Virus record (IMG/VR): IMGVR_UViG_3300032235_000781
Coordinates: 1-40,306 of that record
Length of the DNA: 40,306 nucleotides
DNA from: a virus
Strand: one strand, 5' to 3'
The position numbers and the translations under genes are program-made. Shown here piece after piece: positions 21,056 to 29,247 of the stretch; within the stretch, counting starts at the first letter, position 1; every line of letters starts with the position of its first letter. The notes beneath the pieces were generated by a model. The model was not told the origin of the DNA, ran no database searches, and saw nothing but the letters and a program-made list of their open reading frames with translations.

Positions 21056-21714
21056 ATACTATTGATAAATTTTATGATTTGTTGACGAAGATAAGAATCA
21101 ACATCACGCCTTGGAAGGGTCTTAATCGTTTGTTCAAAATTTTCATAGACTTCTTCAAAAGAACCGTCTTGCTCAATAACGAATGTTTTACTTTCCAGAA
21201 TACCATTAACAAATGCTTTTGGATAAGATGGATCAGCAACAGCATCGATAGCTACCAAGTGCATGTTCTGAACCAAATTATAATCACGATTTTCCATCAA
21301 TTGTCCCAATGCACGAGTGGACATACCAACTTTAACGCCATCATTGATAAGCGCACGGAGGATTTGACCAGTAGGTGTTGACAATACTTTTGCTTTGCCG
21401 ACAAAATAATCATTAACTTCAGTCAATTCTGTGACCAAATGGCAAGCTCTTTCCAGATTAACATCAGCACTGGTGGGGTGATTCAACTCACCCATCGCTC
21501 TACCTGGAAGAACCATCTCGTTGATATATCTTTGAACTTCAGTTCTTGTATCATCAAGTTTATACATTCTTTTATTTTTATTCACGCTATTGCAACCAAT
21601 GAATGGTCCTTTAACGTAAAGATTGGATGTGCTATTTCGATTGGATTGCTCTTCGATAACTTCAAAGTTATCAAACACATCAGGATTTTCTGCGATTAAT
21701 TTAAGTTTCAACAT
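21052..21714 (-). CDS. Prohead maturation protease, gp21-like
   Basis: 220 residues, close to T4 gp21 (212). Serine protease of the herpesvirus-assemblin type fold. H79 in the conserved block GRAMGELNHP and S132 in VGMSTRALG are the expected catalytic His and Ser. The segment AIDAVADPSYPKAFV (about residues 180-194) is also family-typical. It cleaves scaffold, core and capsid proteins inside the prohead and would also trim N-terminal targeting tags of packaged proteins. A one-mismatch late box, TTAAGTA, stands 5 nt before the ATG. Confidence 0.93.
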   Translation of the reverse strand: MLKLKLIAENPDVFDNFEVIEEQSNRNSTSNLYVKGPFIGCNSVNKNKRMYKLDDTRTEVQRYINEMVLPGRAMGELNHPTSADVNLERACHLVTELTEVNDYFVGKAKVLSTPTGQILRALINDGVKVGMSTRALGQLMENRDYNLVQNMHLVAIDAVADPSYPKAFVNGILESKTFVIEQDGSFEEVYENFEQTIKTLPRRDVDSYLRQQIIKFINSI

Positions 21715-21719
21715 ATAAT

Positions 21720-21726
21720 TACTTAA
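21720..21726 (-). promoter_or_regulatory. Variant late box TTAAGTA
   Basis: Minus strand, 5 nt (ATTAT) before the protease ATG at 21714. It has one mismatch to the common form. Confidence 0.5.
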
Positions 21727-22472
21727 TAAGAATTTTTAAATTTCCATATGAAACCATATGAAGTTTTAGATTTACCACTACAAGCACTTGCAATATTGGT
21801 AGCATTTCCACCCACCGATCTTTCAGCTTCGTATAATGAAGTATGTTCGGCGATAAATTTTCCTAAAATATCATATTGAAGAACTGGTTTTCTATTAGGA
21901 TTGTTTATTTTCATTTTATCTACAGTTTCAACAGAAAGTTTTTTCCCTCGATGTTTAAGAGAAATTTTATCTTTTGTCTCTTTTGATAATTTTTTACCAG
22001 TTCTCGATAATGACATTTTTTGTTTAGTCGTTTCTGATAGCTTACCACCTTTTAAACCTTTTGATATATTTTCACACCACTCTTTCGATCTAGGTGGTCT
22101 TGGGATACCTTTTCTACTTGGGTATTCTTTTCCCATTTTACAAATATTATAGCCATTCGGTGATATACATTCCATTTTACTTATCAGTGTCTCTTCCACC
22201 AAAAGCAAATCACCTTTGGTGGAATATGGGAAATACTCAACATAAATTTTGAAGTTATCTATCCCATATTTCCTAATAGCTTTACTTATTACTTGTTTTC
22301 TTTCATTATTTCTATGAATATACATTCTATGCCAGACATTTAAACTTTCTCCAACATATTGCTTACCCGTTAAAATGTTTGTTATTATATAAACTCCTGG
22401 AACTTTTAAAAAATTCTTATATGAAAGAGGAAATACATTTTCAGATTTATTATCCTCAAGTTTCAACGCCAT
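21723..22472 (-). CDS. GIY-YIG homing endonuclease with NUMOD3 repeats
   Basis: 249 residues. The nuclease domain spans about residues 24-115: PGVYIITNILTGKQYVGES with the GVY...YVG core, R at HRMYIHR and a Glu in VEETLIS. Then come several NUMOD3-type DNA-binding repeats (SKEWCENISKGLKGGK, ETTKQKMSLSRTGKK, KETKDKISLKHRGKK and SVETVDKM) and a C-terminal NUMOD1-like helix (EAERSVGGNATNIASACSG, then SYGFIWKF). It is inserted between the gp4-like and gp21-like genes. A late box (ATAAATA) sits 5 nt before the ATG. It is a clear paralogue of the enzyme at 33487. Confidence 0.93.
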   Translation of the reverse strand: MALKLEDNKSENVFPLSYKNFLKVPGVYIITNILTGKQYVGESLNVWHRMYIHRNNERKQVISKAIRKYGIDNFKIYVEYFPYSTKGDLLLVEETLISKMECISPNGYNICKMGKEYPSRKGIPRPPRSKEWCENISKGLKGGKLSETTKQKMSLSRTGKKLSKETKDKISLKHRGKKLSVETVDKMKINNPNRKPVLQYDILGKFIAEHTSLYEAERSVGGNATNIASACSGKSKTSYGFIWKFKNSY

Positions 22473-22477
22473 GCTAT

Positions 22478-22484
22478 TATTTAT
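22478..22484 (-). promoter_or_regulatory. Late box ATAAATA of the homing endonuclease gene
   Basis: Minus strand, 5 nt (ATAGC) before the ATG at 22472. Confidence 0.62.
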
Positions 22485-22505
22485 GTTTAATGTTTGTAAA
22501 TTCTA

Positions 22506-22970
22506 TCAATTTAATTCTTTTTCCGTAATAATAATAAAATCCATGCCATGCTTCTTCGCAAATTCTCTAGCAAACGACCATTTATCACAATTATTCTTCC
22601 ATGTTACTTGCTCATAAAGCAGGTTGGATTTCTTTTTATTTTTAGTGGCTTTTGGTTCTTGGGTCTGTTTCCAAGGTTTAACCTCTATAAGATATTTTTT
22701 AATTTTATCGCCTTCTTTTATTTTTACGTAAGCATCGATAAAATATTTACGATTTTTCTTTTGAACACTGTCAAAATAAGGAATAGTAACCTCTTCGCTA
22801 TTCCATTCCAGAACATTCGCATTATTATCAGCCCATCGAAATAATTTTAATTCTAAACCAGATCGATAAATTATATTATCCAATTTGCCAATATATTTGG
22901 AAGGATTTTTGGGAGCATAAAATCCTTGATAAAATTTACTATTACGTTTTGATAAGCCGAGACTGCCCAT
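22506..22970 (-). CDS. Head completion protein, gp4-like
   Basis: 154 residues, matching T4 gp4 in size. The start MGSLGLSKRNSKFYQGFY is followed by the conserved block PKNPSKYIGKLDNIIYRSGLELKLFRWADNN (quoted in part: KYIGKLDNIIYRSGLELKLF), then ITIPYF-type and IDAYVKIKEGDKIKKYLIEVKPW segments. The E-x-K pair in YLIEVKPW and the earlier acidic residues give a nuclease-like (TnsA/VSR-type) core often noted for this family. It acts after DNA packaging to close heads for neck joining. Confidence 0.88.
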   Translation of the reverse strand: MGSLGLSKRNSKFYQGFYAPKNPSKYIGKLDNIIYRSGLELKLFRWADNNANVLEWNSEEVTIPYFDSVQKKNRKYFIDAYVKIKEGDKIKKYLIEVKPWKQTQEPKATKNKKKSNLLYEQVTWKNNCDKWSFAREFAKKHGMDFIIITEKELN

Positions 22971-23350
22971 TACACTATATTAATAGGCTCTTCGACAATA
23001 ACTTCTGGTTCTATTGTCGGTTTAGCAATTAGAGATAAAATCCCATCAATAATTTGAAATTCTCTTGTAGCAACTGCAATCGCTGTGACTCCTTCGCCAT
23101 TTGCTCTGCTCTTAATTTCATTTAATGCGGCAGCACTATATTCATGGTTAGCAAATAACGACAAGAGTTGATTGTTGTCATATAGCTTTTGTAGAACTGC
23201 TGTCAATCTATCGTCAGGTAGACTCCAAAAAACTCGGTGTGAGTCATTAAGAGAATGTATAGCAGCATTGACAGCATTCAAGAATGCGGTTGCTGATGCT
23301 TCTATACTGGCGATGTCAATATCTATTTGTTGTTTTGTTGTTAAGTTCAT
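22970..23350 (-). CDS. Helical hypothetical protein in the virion cluster
   Basis: 126 residues, almost all helical and Ala-rich (ASIEASATAFLNAVNAAIHS), with a Pro/Val-rich tail. It overlaps the gp4-like gene by 1 nt and ends the tail-fibre unit, so it is probably co-expressed with both. No known family is recognised. A tail-fibre chaperone or a small virion part are equally possible. Confidence 0.65.
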   Translation of the reverse strand: MNLTTKQQIDIDIASIEASATAFLNAVNAAIHSLNDSHRVFWSLPDDRLTAVLQKLYDNNQLLSLFANHEYSAAALNEIKSRANGEGVTAIAVATREFQIIDGILSLIAKPTIEPEVIVEEPINIV

Positions 23351-23353
23351 ATC

Positions 23354-26308
23354 TTAAAATCTTAGTGAGTTCCAATTTGATGGTGCAGCAGAAGTTCCTG
23401 TTACTTTATAATAGAGATAATCTATGTGAAGTTGAGAGCGAGTAGTATAAGTGAATTTGCCATTTTGTATGCCAATCTCATTACTTGCCCCTAGAAGATA
23501 TAAGTCAGCTCTTCTGGCCCATGTACTAACAACTGGATCAGTAGCAATATTATAACTAGCCTGAAATAGAATTACATTCTCTCTAGTGATAATTATGGTG
23601 ATAGTAGGCCCAACACTGCGATCAATTCTATAAGTAATATTTACCCATTTATCTAGTAGGTCGATAAAATTAACACCAGTATCTAAGAAATCAACATTTG
23701 CAGATGTAGTTGTAAATGTGTAAGGAGATGCAGTAGCAGCCTTATTAACTCCGAGGACTAAATTAGTTGAATTTAAGTACGGGTTAAAAATTAAACCTCC
23801 ACGTAGAGATTGATCTGCGCCTCCTGTTCCTCCTTTCGGTATTATTCCAATCTTAAAGTATCCTTGCGTCCTAAAATCAGTACTGCCTACAAACACTCGA
23901 CAAGTGAATTCATCTATTCTATTTGTTAAATTATATGGTATAGTTGTTCTGTTTATACCAATATAAAAAGCTTGGCTGCTTGCTGTTGGCCCTCTGACAA
24001 GAAAAATGCCACGGTGAGTATGAGCATCATTTCCGTTAAAAGCCGTGACTCCCGCATTACTCGTAGTCCACACATCGCCAAATACTGCTGGAGACGCACC
24101 GAATGTTGTTCCGCCAGAAGCCGCAGCTAATGTTAGATCAGCATTATATTGATCATCAAAATCTAAAAATTGCTCCCATGTGGTTTGAAGAAATGTAGTA
24201 TCATCTGTTATTCTTTCGTTTCTGCTGGTATATCTGGTATCAGCTAATCCTTTTGTAATTATATCAGATGAAGCTACTGCTAATTGATTTGGCAATCTAT
24301 TAGCCGTGCCATTGCCAACAATATGATTAGTGAATGTCTTTGCTCCAGCGATTGTTTGATCTCCAGCTGTGTATACTAAATTGTTCCCAAATACACTACC
24401 ACTAGCACTGATATTTCCTGATACAGTAAATCTTTCGTTAGGTGTAGATGTATGCACGCCAACATTAGGAAAATTAGAATTAACTCCACCTACATGTAAT
24501 ACTTCTATGTTTTGGTCGATGTCGTAAAATGATGCAATATCACCTGTTCCGTTATTACCTACCCACATAGCAGGACCACCGCCTATATGAACAACACTCA
24601 ACGCACTAGTTACAGAAAATATAGTGTTGCTAAAAGTAGTTGTTCCTAAAGCAGTTAGATTACCTTGAATCGTAACATTATTGTTAAACGTCGTATGACC
24701 TGTTACAGTTCCGCCAGATAGAGTAAAGAACTTAGAATTTGTAAAATCTATAGTAGCGTAGGAAGCACTATTAGATTGATATATAACACTTGTGTTATAA
24801 GCCTCGTCCCAGTTAGCACTATTAGATCTTACTAAAGTATTAACATAAGTATCATCACTACCGCCTGAAAATATTGTTAATAGATCTACACCAGCGGACA
24901 AATACTGACCAGTTACATTCAAATCACCATTTATTGTGCCACCATCTTGGTATTGAGTGGCGTTTGTCCCCCCACCAGAAGCATAAACAGCTACATATTT
25001 TCTTAAATCGGTTTTATAATTTTCAAATTTATCGTGAATTTTTTTATTCCAATCCTTTTCGATGGAGTCCCAATCTTTAACAATTGGCTTCCCTTTTTTG
25101 GATTCTAAAATATATTCAACTGGCTTTTCATTTTTGATTTTACGAATCTCAGAAAGCAATCCATTTCTACTTTCTTGAATAAGATCTTGAAAATATTTTC
25201 TCGCTTCATCTGTAATATCTAGAGTTTCTTCCTTTACTAAGGATAATTTTTCATCAAAATATTGCGTGATTTCTTGTTCTGTTTCTGAGATCTTATTATC
25301 AAATTTCTCAGAAATCTCTAAAATTCTCTTATCAACATTTCCTACGCGAGAGAGAGCTTTTTGAACGCCTTTGTTCAGTGAATTATTAAGTTCAATATTG
25401 GCATCACGAATTGCATCTAATTCTCTATTAACACCTTCAATTAAAGAAACATCAGCTTTTTCATTCAATTTATTGTTGAGATTTTTATCAATTTCTGATA
25501 CCTTTTCAACAATTTCTTCAGCAATATCTTTTAATTCTTTATCGACTTTTGGGTTGATATTACTTTCATATAATTCTCTGACCAATTTTTTGACAGACTT
25601 ATCAATCAGCTTGGAAGAATTTTGAAAATTCCCTCTGAGAGATTCATTTAGATTATCAGCAATGTCTTGAATTTTAAGATCAATGCTTTCACGAATCTCA
25701 TCAAATTTATAATCATTATCTGAAATTAATTCATTTTTAATTTTTCCAGAAATGATGGTGAATTCGCCTACAAGATTTTCTCTTGCCGATTCCAAATATT
25801 CCTTGAGAGCTTTTTCTTTTCTCCTACCCTCATTCTTAATATCTTGAATCTTTCTCGCTTTATTATGTTCTAAAATTTCAAGAGATTTCTTTACAGCATT
25901 TCTCTTTACTCTTTTTATTTCTTCGAGAATTTCTTGTTTTTTATCTTCTACAATTTCAGAATTATCGAAAGTTTCTTCGATGATCTCTCTGATCTCCAAA
26001 TCTTCATCGTCATCATTCTCGATATTTGATTCAAAGATTTCAACTGGTTCGCTTTCCGAATTAAAATAAATTTCTTGTTTTCCTTTCAGAAGTAAGAAAG
26101 GATATTGTGCTTTTTCGTCTCCTTCTTCTACAAGAATAGATACGATTGGATTCCCGTTTTCTTCGGAAATCTTCTCAGCCACATATTTATTTTCGTTTAT
26201 CTGCACCTCAAAAACACCGAAAAAGACTTCTTGAAAATCTTTAACTTGAAGGATGTTTAGAGGAGAGTTAGACGAGGTAATTTTCACCTCTTCGCTAAAC
26301 AGTCTCAT
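23354..26308 (-). CDS. Tail-fibre-like protein with long coiled coil
   Basis: 984 residues, the largest product in the window. Residues 1-90 form a small beta domain. About residues 105-440 are a long charged coiled coil (KKQEILEEIKRVKRNAVKK and many similar heptads). From about 455 on the protein is Gly/Asn/Thr/Ser-rich with fibre-type repeats such as GTINGDLNVTGQ, GGTVTGHTTFNNNVTIQGNL and VSGNISASGSVFG. The last 230 residues form a beta-rich domain with no obvious chaperone motif, probably the receptor-binding tip. It may be a fibre or a fibre-like baseplate part. Confidence 0.8.
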   Translation of the reverse strand: MRLFSEEVKITSSNSPLNILQVKDFQEVFFGVFEVQINENKYVAEKISEENGNPIVSILVEEGDEKAQYPFLLLKGKQEIYFNSESEPVEIFESNIENDDDEDLEIREIIEETFDNSEIVEDKKQEILEEIKRVKRNAVKKSLEILEHNKARKIQDIKNEGRRKEKALKEYLESARENLVGEFTIISGKIKNELISDNDYKFDEIRESIDLKIQDIADNLNESLRGNFQNSSKLIDKSVKKLVRELYESNINPKVDKELKDIAEEIVEKVSEIDKNLNNKLNEKADVSLIEGVNRELDAIRDANIELNNSLNKGVQKALSRVGNVDKRILEISEKFDNKISETEQEITQYFDEKLSLVKEETLDITDEARKYFQDLIQESRNGLLSEIRKIKNEKPVEYILESKKGKPIVKDWDSIEKDWNKKIHDKFENYKTDLRKYVAVYASGGGTNATQYQDGGTINGDLNVTGQYLSAGVDLLTIFSGGSDDTYVNTLVRSNSANWDEAYNTSVIYQSNSASYATIDFTNSKFFTLSGGTVTGHTTFNNNVTIQGNLTALGTTTFSNTIFSVTSALSVVHIGGGPAMWVGNNGTGDIASFYDIDQNIEVLHVGGVNSNFPNVGVHTSTPNERFTVSGNISASGSVFGNNLVYTAGDQTIAGAKTFTNHIVGNGTANRLPNQLAVASSDIITKGLADTRYTSRNERITDDTTFLQTTWEQFLDFDDQYNADLTLAAASGGTTFGASPAVFGDVWTTSNAGVTAFNGNDAHTHRGIFLVRGPTASSQAFYIGINRTTIPYNLTNRIDEFTCRVFVGSTDFRTQGYFKIGIIPKGGTGGADQSLRGGLIFNPYLNSTNLVLGVNKAATASPYTFTTTSANVDFLDTGVNFIDLLDKWVNITYRIDRSVGPTITIIITRENVILFQASYNIATDPVVSTWARRADLYLLGASNEIGIQNGKFTYTTRSQLHIDYLYYKVTGTSAAPSNWNSLRF

Positions 26309-26314
26309 CTTTTA

Positions 26315-26321
26315 TATTTAG
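26315..26321 (-). promoter_or_regulatory. Late box CTAAATA of the fibre gene
   Basis: Minus strand, 6 nt (TAAAAG) before the ATG at 26308. TTGACA lies about 20 nt further upstream. Confidence 0.62.
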
Positions 26322-26332
26322 TCAAATGGTTA

Positions 26333-27058
26333 TTATGTCAATGAATTTTTATATTCTTCGAAGGTAATTGCGAAATATTCCAAATAATCGTTATGATTAA
26401 ATATGTGTATCGAATTTGATATTTTTTTGATAGTATGGTAGCCGATTATTTTTAATTTACACAGCATTGGCGATGTCAATTTTGTTCTTTGGATGAAATC
26501 ACTTTCCGATGTAAAATATAATACATCTTTATTATTTATAATAATTTTAAATGGTTTCGATTTTGGTTCTACATATGTCTTTGGTTTGTATTCTTTGAGT
26601 TTTTTCCCTTTCCTTGGATGAACATAACCATCGCCATATATTTCATCTGCTGTTTTCCCCTTTCTCGGGTCTTCCCATTCAGAGTTGCTAATCCGTTCTT
26701 TCATGGATTTTCCTGTTTGACGGGCAGATATTTCAGGACATTTTTTACCCCTCCTGTAATGACCAGTGTTACTTAAATTTGCATCGTCACCACCGTCTAA
26801 TATATTCGTCAAATATCCACTACAATCTATCAACTTACCACATTTCTTTATTATCTGTTTTTCTATTTGATATGCTCTATATTCTGGGATATTCTTATAA
26901 ATTACTATCCTTTTAAATTCTTTGTTTGGAAAAGTTTCCACTAATTCCGTATGTAATTTATTCCTTTTTATATGTTGGACTCTTGCATTTGTGCCTATGC
27001 CAACATAGAAAGGTTTTTTAGTTATTGGATTGATATCTAAATATACATTAATTAACAT
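26333..27058 (-). CDS. GIY-YIG endonuclease of a second type
   Basis: 241 residues. The N-terminal nuclease is variant: residues 2-30 have VYLDINPITKKPFYVGIGTNARVQHI, with YVGIG and an Arg and His after it, followed by YRAYQIEKQIIKKCG with the expected Glu. A basic linker with NUMOD3-like GRRGK/PRKGK repeats follows (HYRRGKKCPEISARQTGK, then EDPRKGKTADEIYGDGYVHP). The C-terminal domain (about 165-241) is unlike that of the other two GIY-YIG genes. It is inserted between the neck and fibre genes. Confidence 0.82.
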   Translation of the reverse strand: MLINVYLDINPITKKPFYVGIGTNARVQHIKRNKLHTELVETFPNKEFKRIVIYKNIPEYRAYQIEKQIIKKCGKLIDCSGYLTNILDGGDDANLSNTGHYRRGKKCPEISARQTGKSMKERISNSEWEDPRKGKTADEIYGDGYVHPRKGKKLKEYKPKTYVEPKSKPFKIIINNKDVLYFTSESDFIQRTKLTSPMLCKLKIIGYHTIKKISNSIHIFNHNDYLEYFAITFEEYKNSLT

Positions 27059-27063
27059 ATATT

Positions 27064-27070
27064 TATTTAG
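27064..27070 (-). promoter_or_regulatory. Late box CTAAATA of the second GIY-YIG gene
   Basis: Minus strand, 5 nt (AATAT) before the ATG at 27058. Confidence 0.66.
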
Positions 27071-27096
27071 TCCAAAGTTAAGGTAATTTAGAAATA

Positions 27097-28239
27097 TTAC
27101 ATGACTAAGAAGGATAGGGGATCGAAATCTCCGTATCCACCTTCGATCAAGAATTGTTCCAATTCTTTTTTCTCTGCAACACCTTCTGACAAAATGGAAT
27201 CACCATTGATAGAACCACCACCAGGTAAACCTACACCACTAATCTTAGTGAGAATTCTACCCCACATAACTTTACATAAAGCAGTGGAGTATTCCAATAC
27301 CCACTTTTCTTTCACCAAATCTTTGAGTGGTTTTTCCACATAACATTCCAACAAACCATAGAATGTGGTATTTTTTGGTTGTGGTAACAAACGTAAATAT
27401 TGTGTTCTAGGGTCAAAATGAACATCTCTTCTCGTGGCAAACATTTTTTCTCTGGTATCGATCCAATCTTTGACAGTATGCCAAGAAAGAATATCAAAAC
27501 CGTAATTCCCAAGAGAATATGCGTGGTAAGATTGTTGCGCCATGGTTTGTTCCACGGAGAACAATGTGTTCACACCAGTCGTAGAACCTTCTTCAAACGA
27601 TATAACATCAACGACTTTTCGATAATCCATGATATCATAATCGAACATATTGTTGTAGGTGCGGACATCTTCTTTTGGTTCACATTGAACAGTGAAAGGT
27701 TTTTGATAAGATTGTTGGAACAACGAACTCAAAGAAGGATTGAATCCGACAAATGAGTCATAGGTAGCTTTATCAATAATTTGCATCTGTGTAATACCAT
27801 CGGATGGAATTACAGCACTCAAAGACGAAGAAGAAGCAAAATAAGAATTCGGTATGGTTGACAAAGAAATATACAACGCATCAGGAATCTTCACTTCATA
27901 ATCAGGATTAGGTCCGAGTTTCTTATCATTTAATTTTTCCGATGGAGTATATCCAGAATTTGCCACAGTGAAAAGAGTGTCCAGTCTGATCCCTTTACCA
28001 CTTTCATATAATCCACTATTAAAAATTATATATTCTTTGGAATATCCAGCGTATTTCGTATAGAAATCCGTTGCCATCGAAATTGCTTCATAAAGTTGGT
28101 CATAATGCAATTCAACATTGATCATTGGATGTCCCAGTAATCTCAAGATTCTTTCTCCCAAACGTTGATAACACTCGATCTTTGAATTGAGATTAGTGGA
28201 CATGAAAGCTGAAATTGGTTCTACTTGACAAAGGCTCAT
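27097..28239 (-). CDS. Neck protein, gp13-like
   Basis: 380 residues from the ATG at 28239 (MSLCQVEPISAFMSTN), which has a late box 5 nt upstream; a frame start at 28284 would cross the divergent gene. The N-terminal block LGERILRLLGHPMINVELHYDQLYEAIS and the C-terminal block STALCKVMWGRILTKISGVGLPGGGSINGDSIL (quoted in part: LPGGGSINGDSI) match the neck-protein family seen in T4-type cyanophages and relatives. It should join the portal to the tail. It is larger than T4 gp13 (about 310 residues), with a Ser-rich middle insertion. Confidence 0.8.
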   Translation of the reverse strand: MSLCQVEPISAFMSTNLNSKIECYQRLGERILRLLGHPMINVELHYDQLYEAISMATDFYTKYAGYSKEYIIFNSGLYESGKGIRLDTLFTVANSGYTPSEKLNDKKLGPNPDYEVKIPDALYISLSTIPNSYFASSSSLSAVIPSDGITQMQIIDKATYDSFVGFNPSLSSLFQQSYQKPFTVQCEPKEDVRTYNNMFDYDIMDYRKVVDVISFEEGSTTGVNTLFSVEQTMAQQSYHAYSLGNYGFDILSWHTVKDWIDTREKMFATRRDVHFDPRTQYLRLLPQPKNTTFYGLLECYVEKPLKDLVKEKWVLEYSTALCKVMWGRILTKISGVGLPGGGSINGDSILSEGVAEKKELEQFLIEGGYGDFDPLSFLVM

Positions 28240-28244
28240 AGAAT

Positions 28245-28251
28245 TATTTAA
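28245..28251 (-). promoter_or_regulatory. Late box TTAAATA of the neck gene
   Basis: Minus strand, 5 nt (ATTCT) before the ATG at 28239. It is back to back with the box at 28256. Confidence 0.7.
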
Positions 28252-28255
28252 TAAG

Positions 28256-28262
28256 CTAAATA
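28256..28262 (+). promoter_or_regulatory. Late box CTAAATA of the repeat protein gene
   Basis: Five nt (ATAAT) before the ATG at 28268. The whole divergent promoter region is only 28 bp. Confidence 0.72.
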
Positions 28263-28267
28263 ATAAT

Positions 28268-28564
28268 ATGTCATTTGAATCCAATAATGGTTCTGTTTAT
28301 TATCAACTTTCTTGCGGTGTCCCTACTGTTTCAGGGTGGAATGCTAATACTAATAATGGTTCCAAATATTATTACCTTTCTTCCAACGATTTCATACTTT
28401 GGGGGCAAAGCACCGTTTTCACTCATCCATCGGCTAATAATGGCAGTCAATATTATTTTTATGTGTGTGACAAATCGACTGACACTGGGTGGTCTGCTTT
28501 ATCCAATAACGGAACTAAATTCTATTATAACTCAGCATTCAATTGTGTAAGCTTTTGCGGATAA
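28268..28564 (+). CDS. Four-repeat NNG[ST]-x-YY protein
   Basis: 98 residues made of four units of about 22-26 residues, each opening NNGS or NNGT, one residue, then two aromatics: SNNGSVYYQLS, TNNGSKYYYLS, ANNGSQYYFYV and SNNGTKFYYNS. Between them lie Ser/Thr-rich turns with GWNANT or GWSALS. Several Cys occur (CGV, CDK, CVSFCG). The pattern suggests a beta-propeller blade or beta-prism-like repeat for carbohydrate or surface binding. It has its own late box, so it is probably a virion part. No known family is recognised. Confidence 0.72.
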   Translation: MSFESNNGSVYYQLSCGVPTVSGWNANTNNGSKYYYLSSNDFILWGQSTVFTHPSANNGSQYYFYVCDKSTDTGWSALSNNGTKFYYNSAFNCVSFCG

Positions 28565-28567
28565 ATA
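28561..28567 (+). promoter_or_regulatory. Late box ATAAATA of the PAS protein gene
   Basis: Five nt (ATATC) before the ATG at 28573. It contains the stop codon of the repeat protein gene. Confidence 0.62.
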
Positions 28568-28572
28568 ATATC

Positions 28573-29247
28573 ATGGATTTATGGATTTTCTTAATGCAAA
28601 ACGCGCAAACTATTTCAATTGTCATTGGATTGGTAAGCACCTTCTTGGTTTTTTTCAAAAAAATTAAAAAATTTATTATTAAAAAATATGAACAACATAA
28701 AATTTATAGTAAATCTAAACATGAAATACCAGAAATTTTACAAGAAATTAAATCGGGGATTGGTAATTTAGATACTCGAATGAAGAATGTTGAATATGAA
28801 ATCTCCCCTAATGGTGGTGGTTCGATGAAAGATTCTCTGAAAATTATCAAAGCAGAAATAGAAGCAATGTTTTGGTTGAACCCAAAACCATCTTTTCGCA
28901 CTACTTCTAAAGCAATGAACATTCAAGTTAATGAAGCATATTGTCATTTGTGTGCAACATCATCGGAAGAATTACTTCGTTTGAATTGGAAAAATTTCAT
29001 AGAAGATGAAAGTCAATTGGACGATTACATGCGTAGATGGGAAGAATCTACTGATGCCTTTTCGCAATTTTCTGGCAAATTAAAATTCAAAAATTCTCGT
29101 GGAGAATCTATGGGCGAATGGTTAGTAAAAGTTCGTCCTCTCGGATCAATAGAAGAAGGAAAAGATTATTTGTGGAACGGGTCAATTTATCCGTTCGATC
29201 AAAAATCAAAAGAGTGTGCTAGGAATTTTAATATTCCTCTGAATTAA
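28573..29247 (+). CDS. Membrane-anchored PAS-domain protein
   Basis: 224 residues from the ATG at 28573, chosen by the late box. Residues about 8-29 (MQNAQTISIVIGLVSTFLVFF) form one membrane helix, followed by a Lys-rich face (KKIKKFIIKKYEQHK), so the rest lies in the cytoplasm. A coil spans about residues 40-95. A PAS-like sensor domain fills about 100-205: NIQVNEAYCHLCATSSEELLRLNW, then a middle helix and FSGKLKFKNSRGES, WLVKVRPLG. No kinase, GGDEF or other output domain follows. Similar single PAS proteins are known in some phages, with no clear role. It ends in a shared TTAA with the portal gene. Confidence 0.75.
   Translation: MDLWIFLMQNAQTISIVIGLVSTFLVFFKKIKKFIIKKYEQHKIYSKSKHEIPEILQEIKSGIGNLDTRMKNVEYEISPNGGGSMKDSLKIIKAEIEAMFWLNPKPSFRTTSKAMNIQVNEAYCHLCATSSEELLRLNWKNFIEDESQLDDYMRRWEESTDAFSQFSGKLKFKNSRGESMGEWLVKVRPLGSIEEGKDYLWNGSIYPFDQKSKECARNFNIPLN

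Noticed and set aside
28240-28284. Longer N-terminus of the neck protein
   Set aside because: It would run through the divergent promoter and the start of the opposing gene; the ATG at 28239 has a late box at the standard distance.
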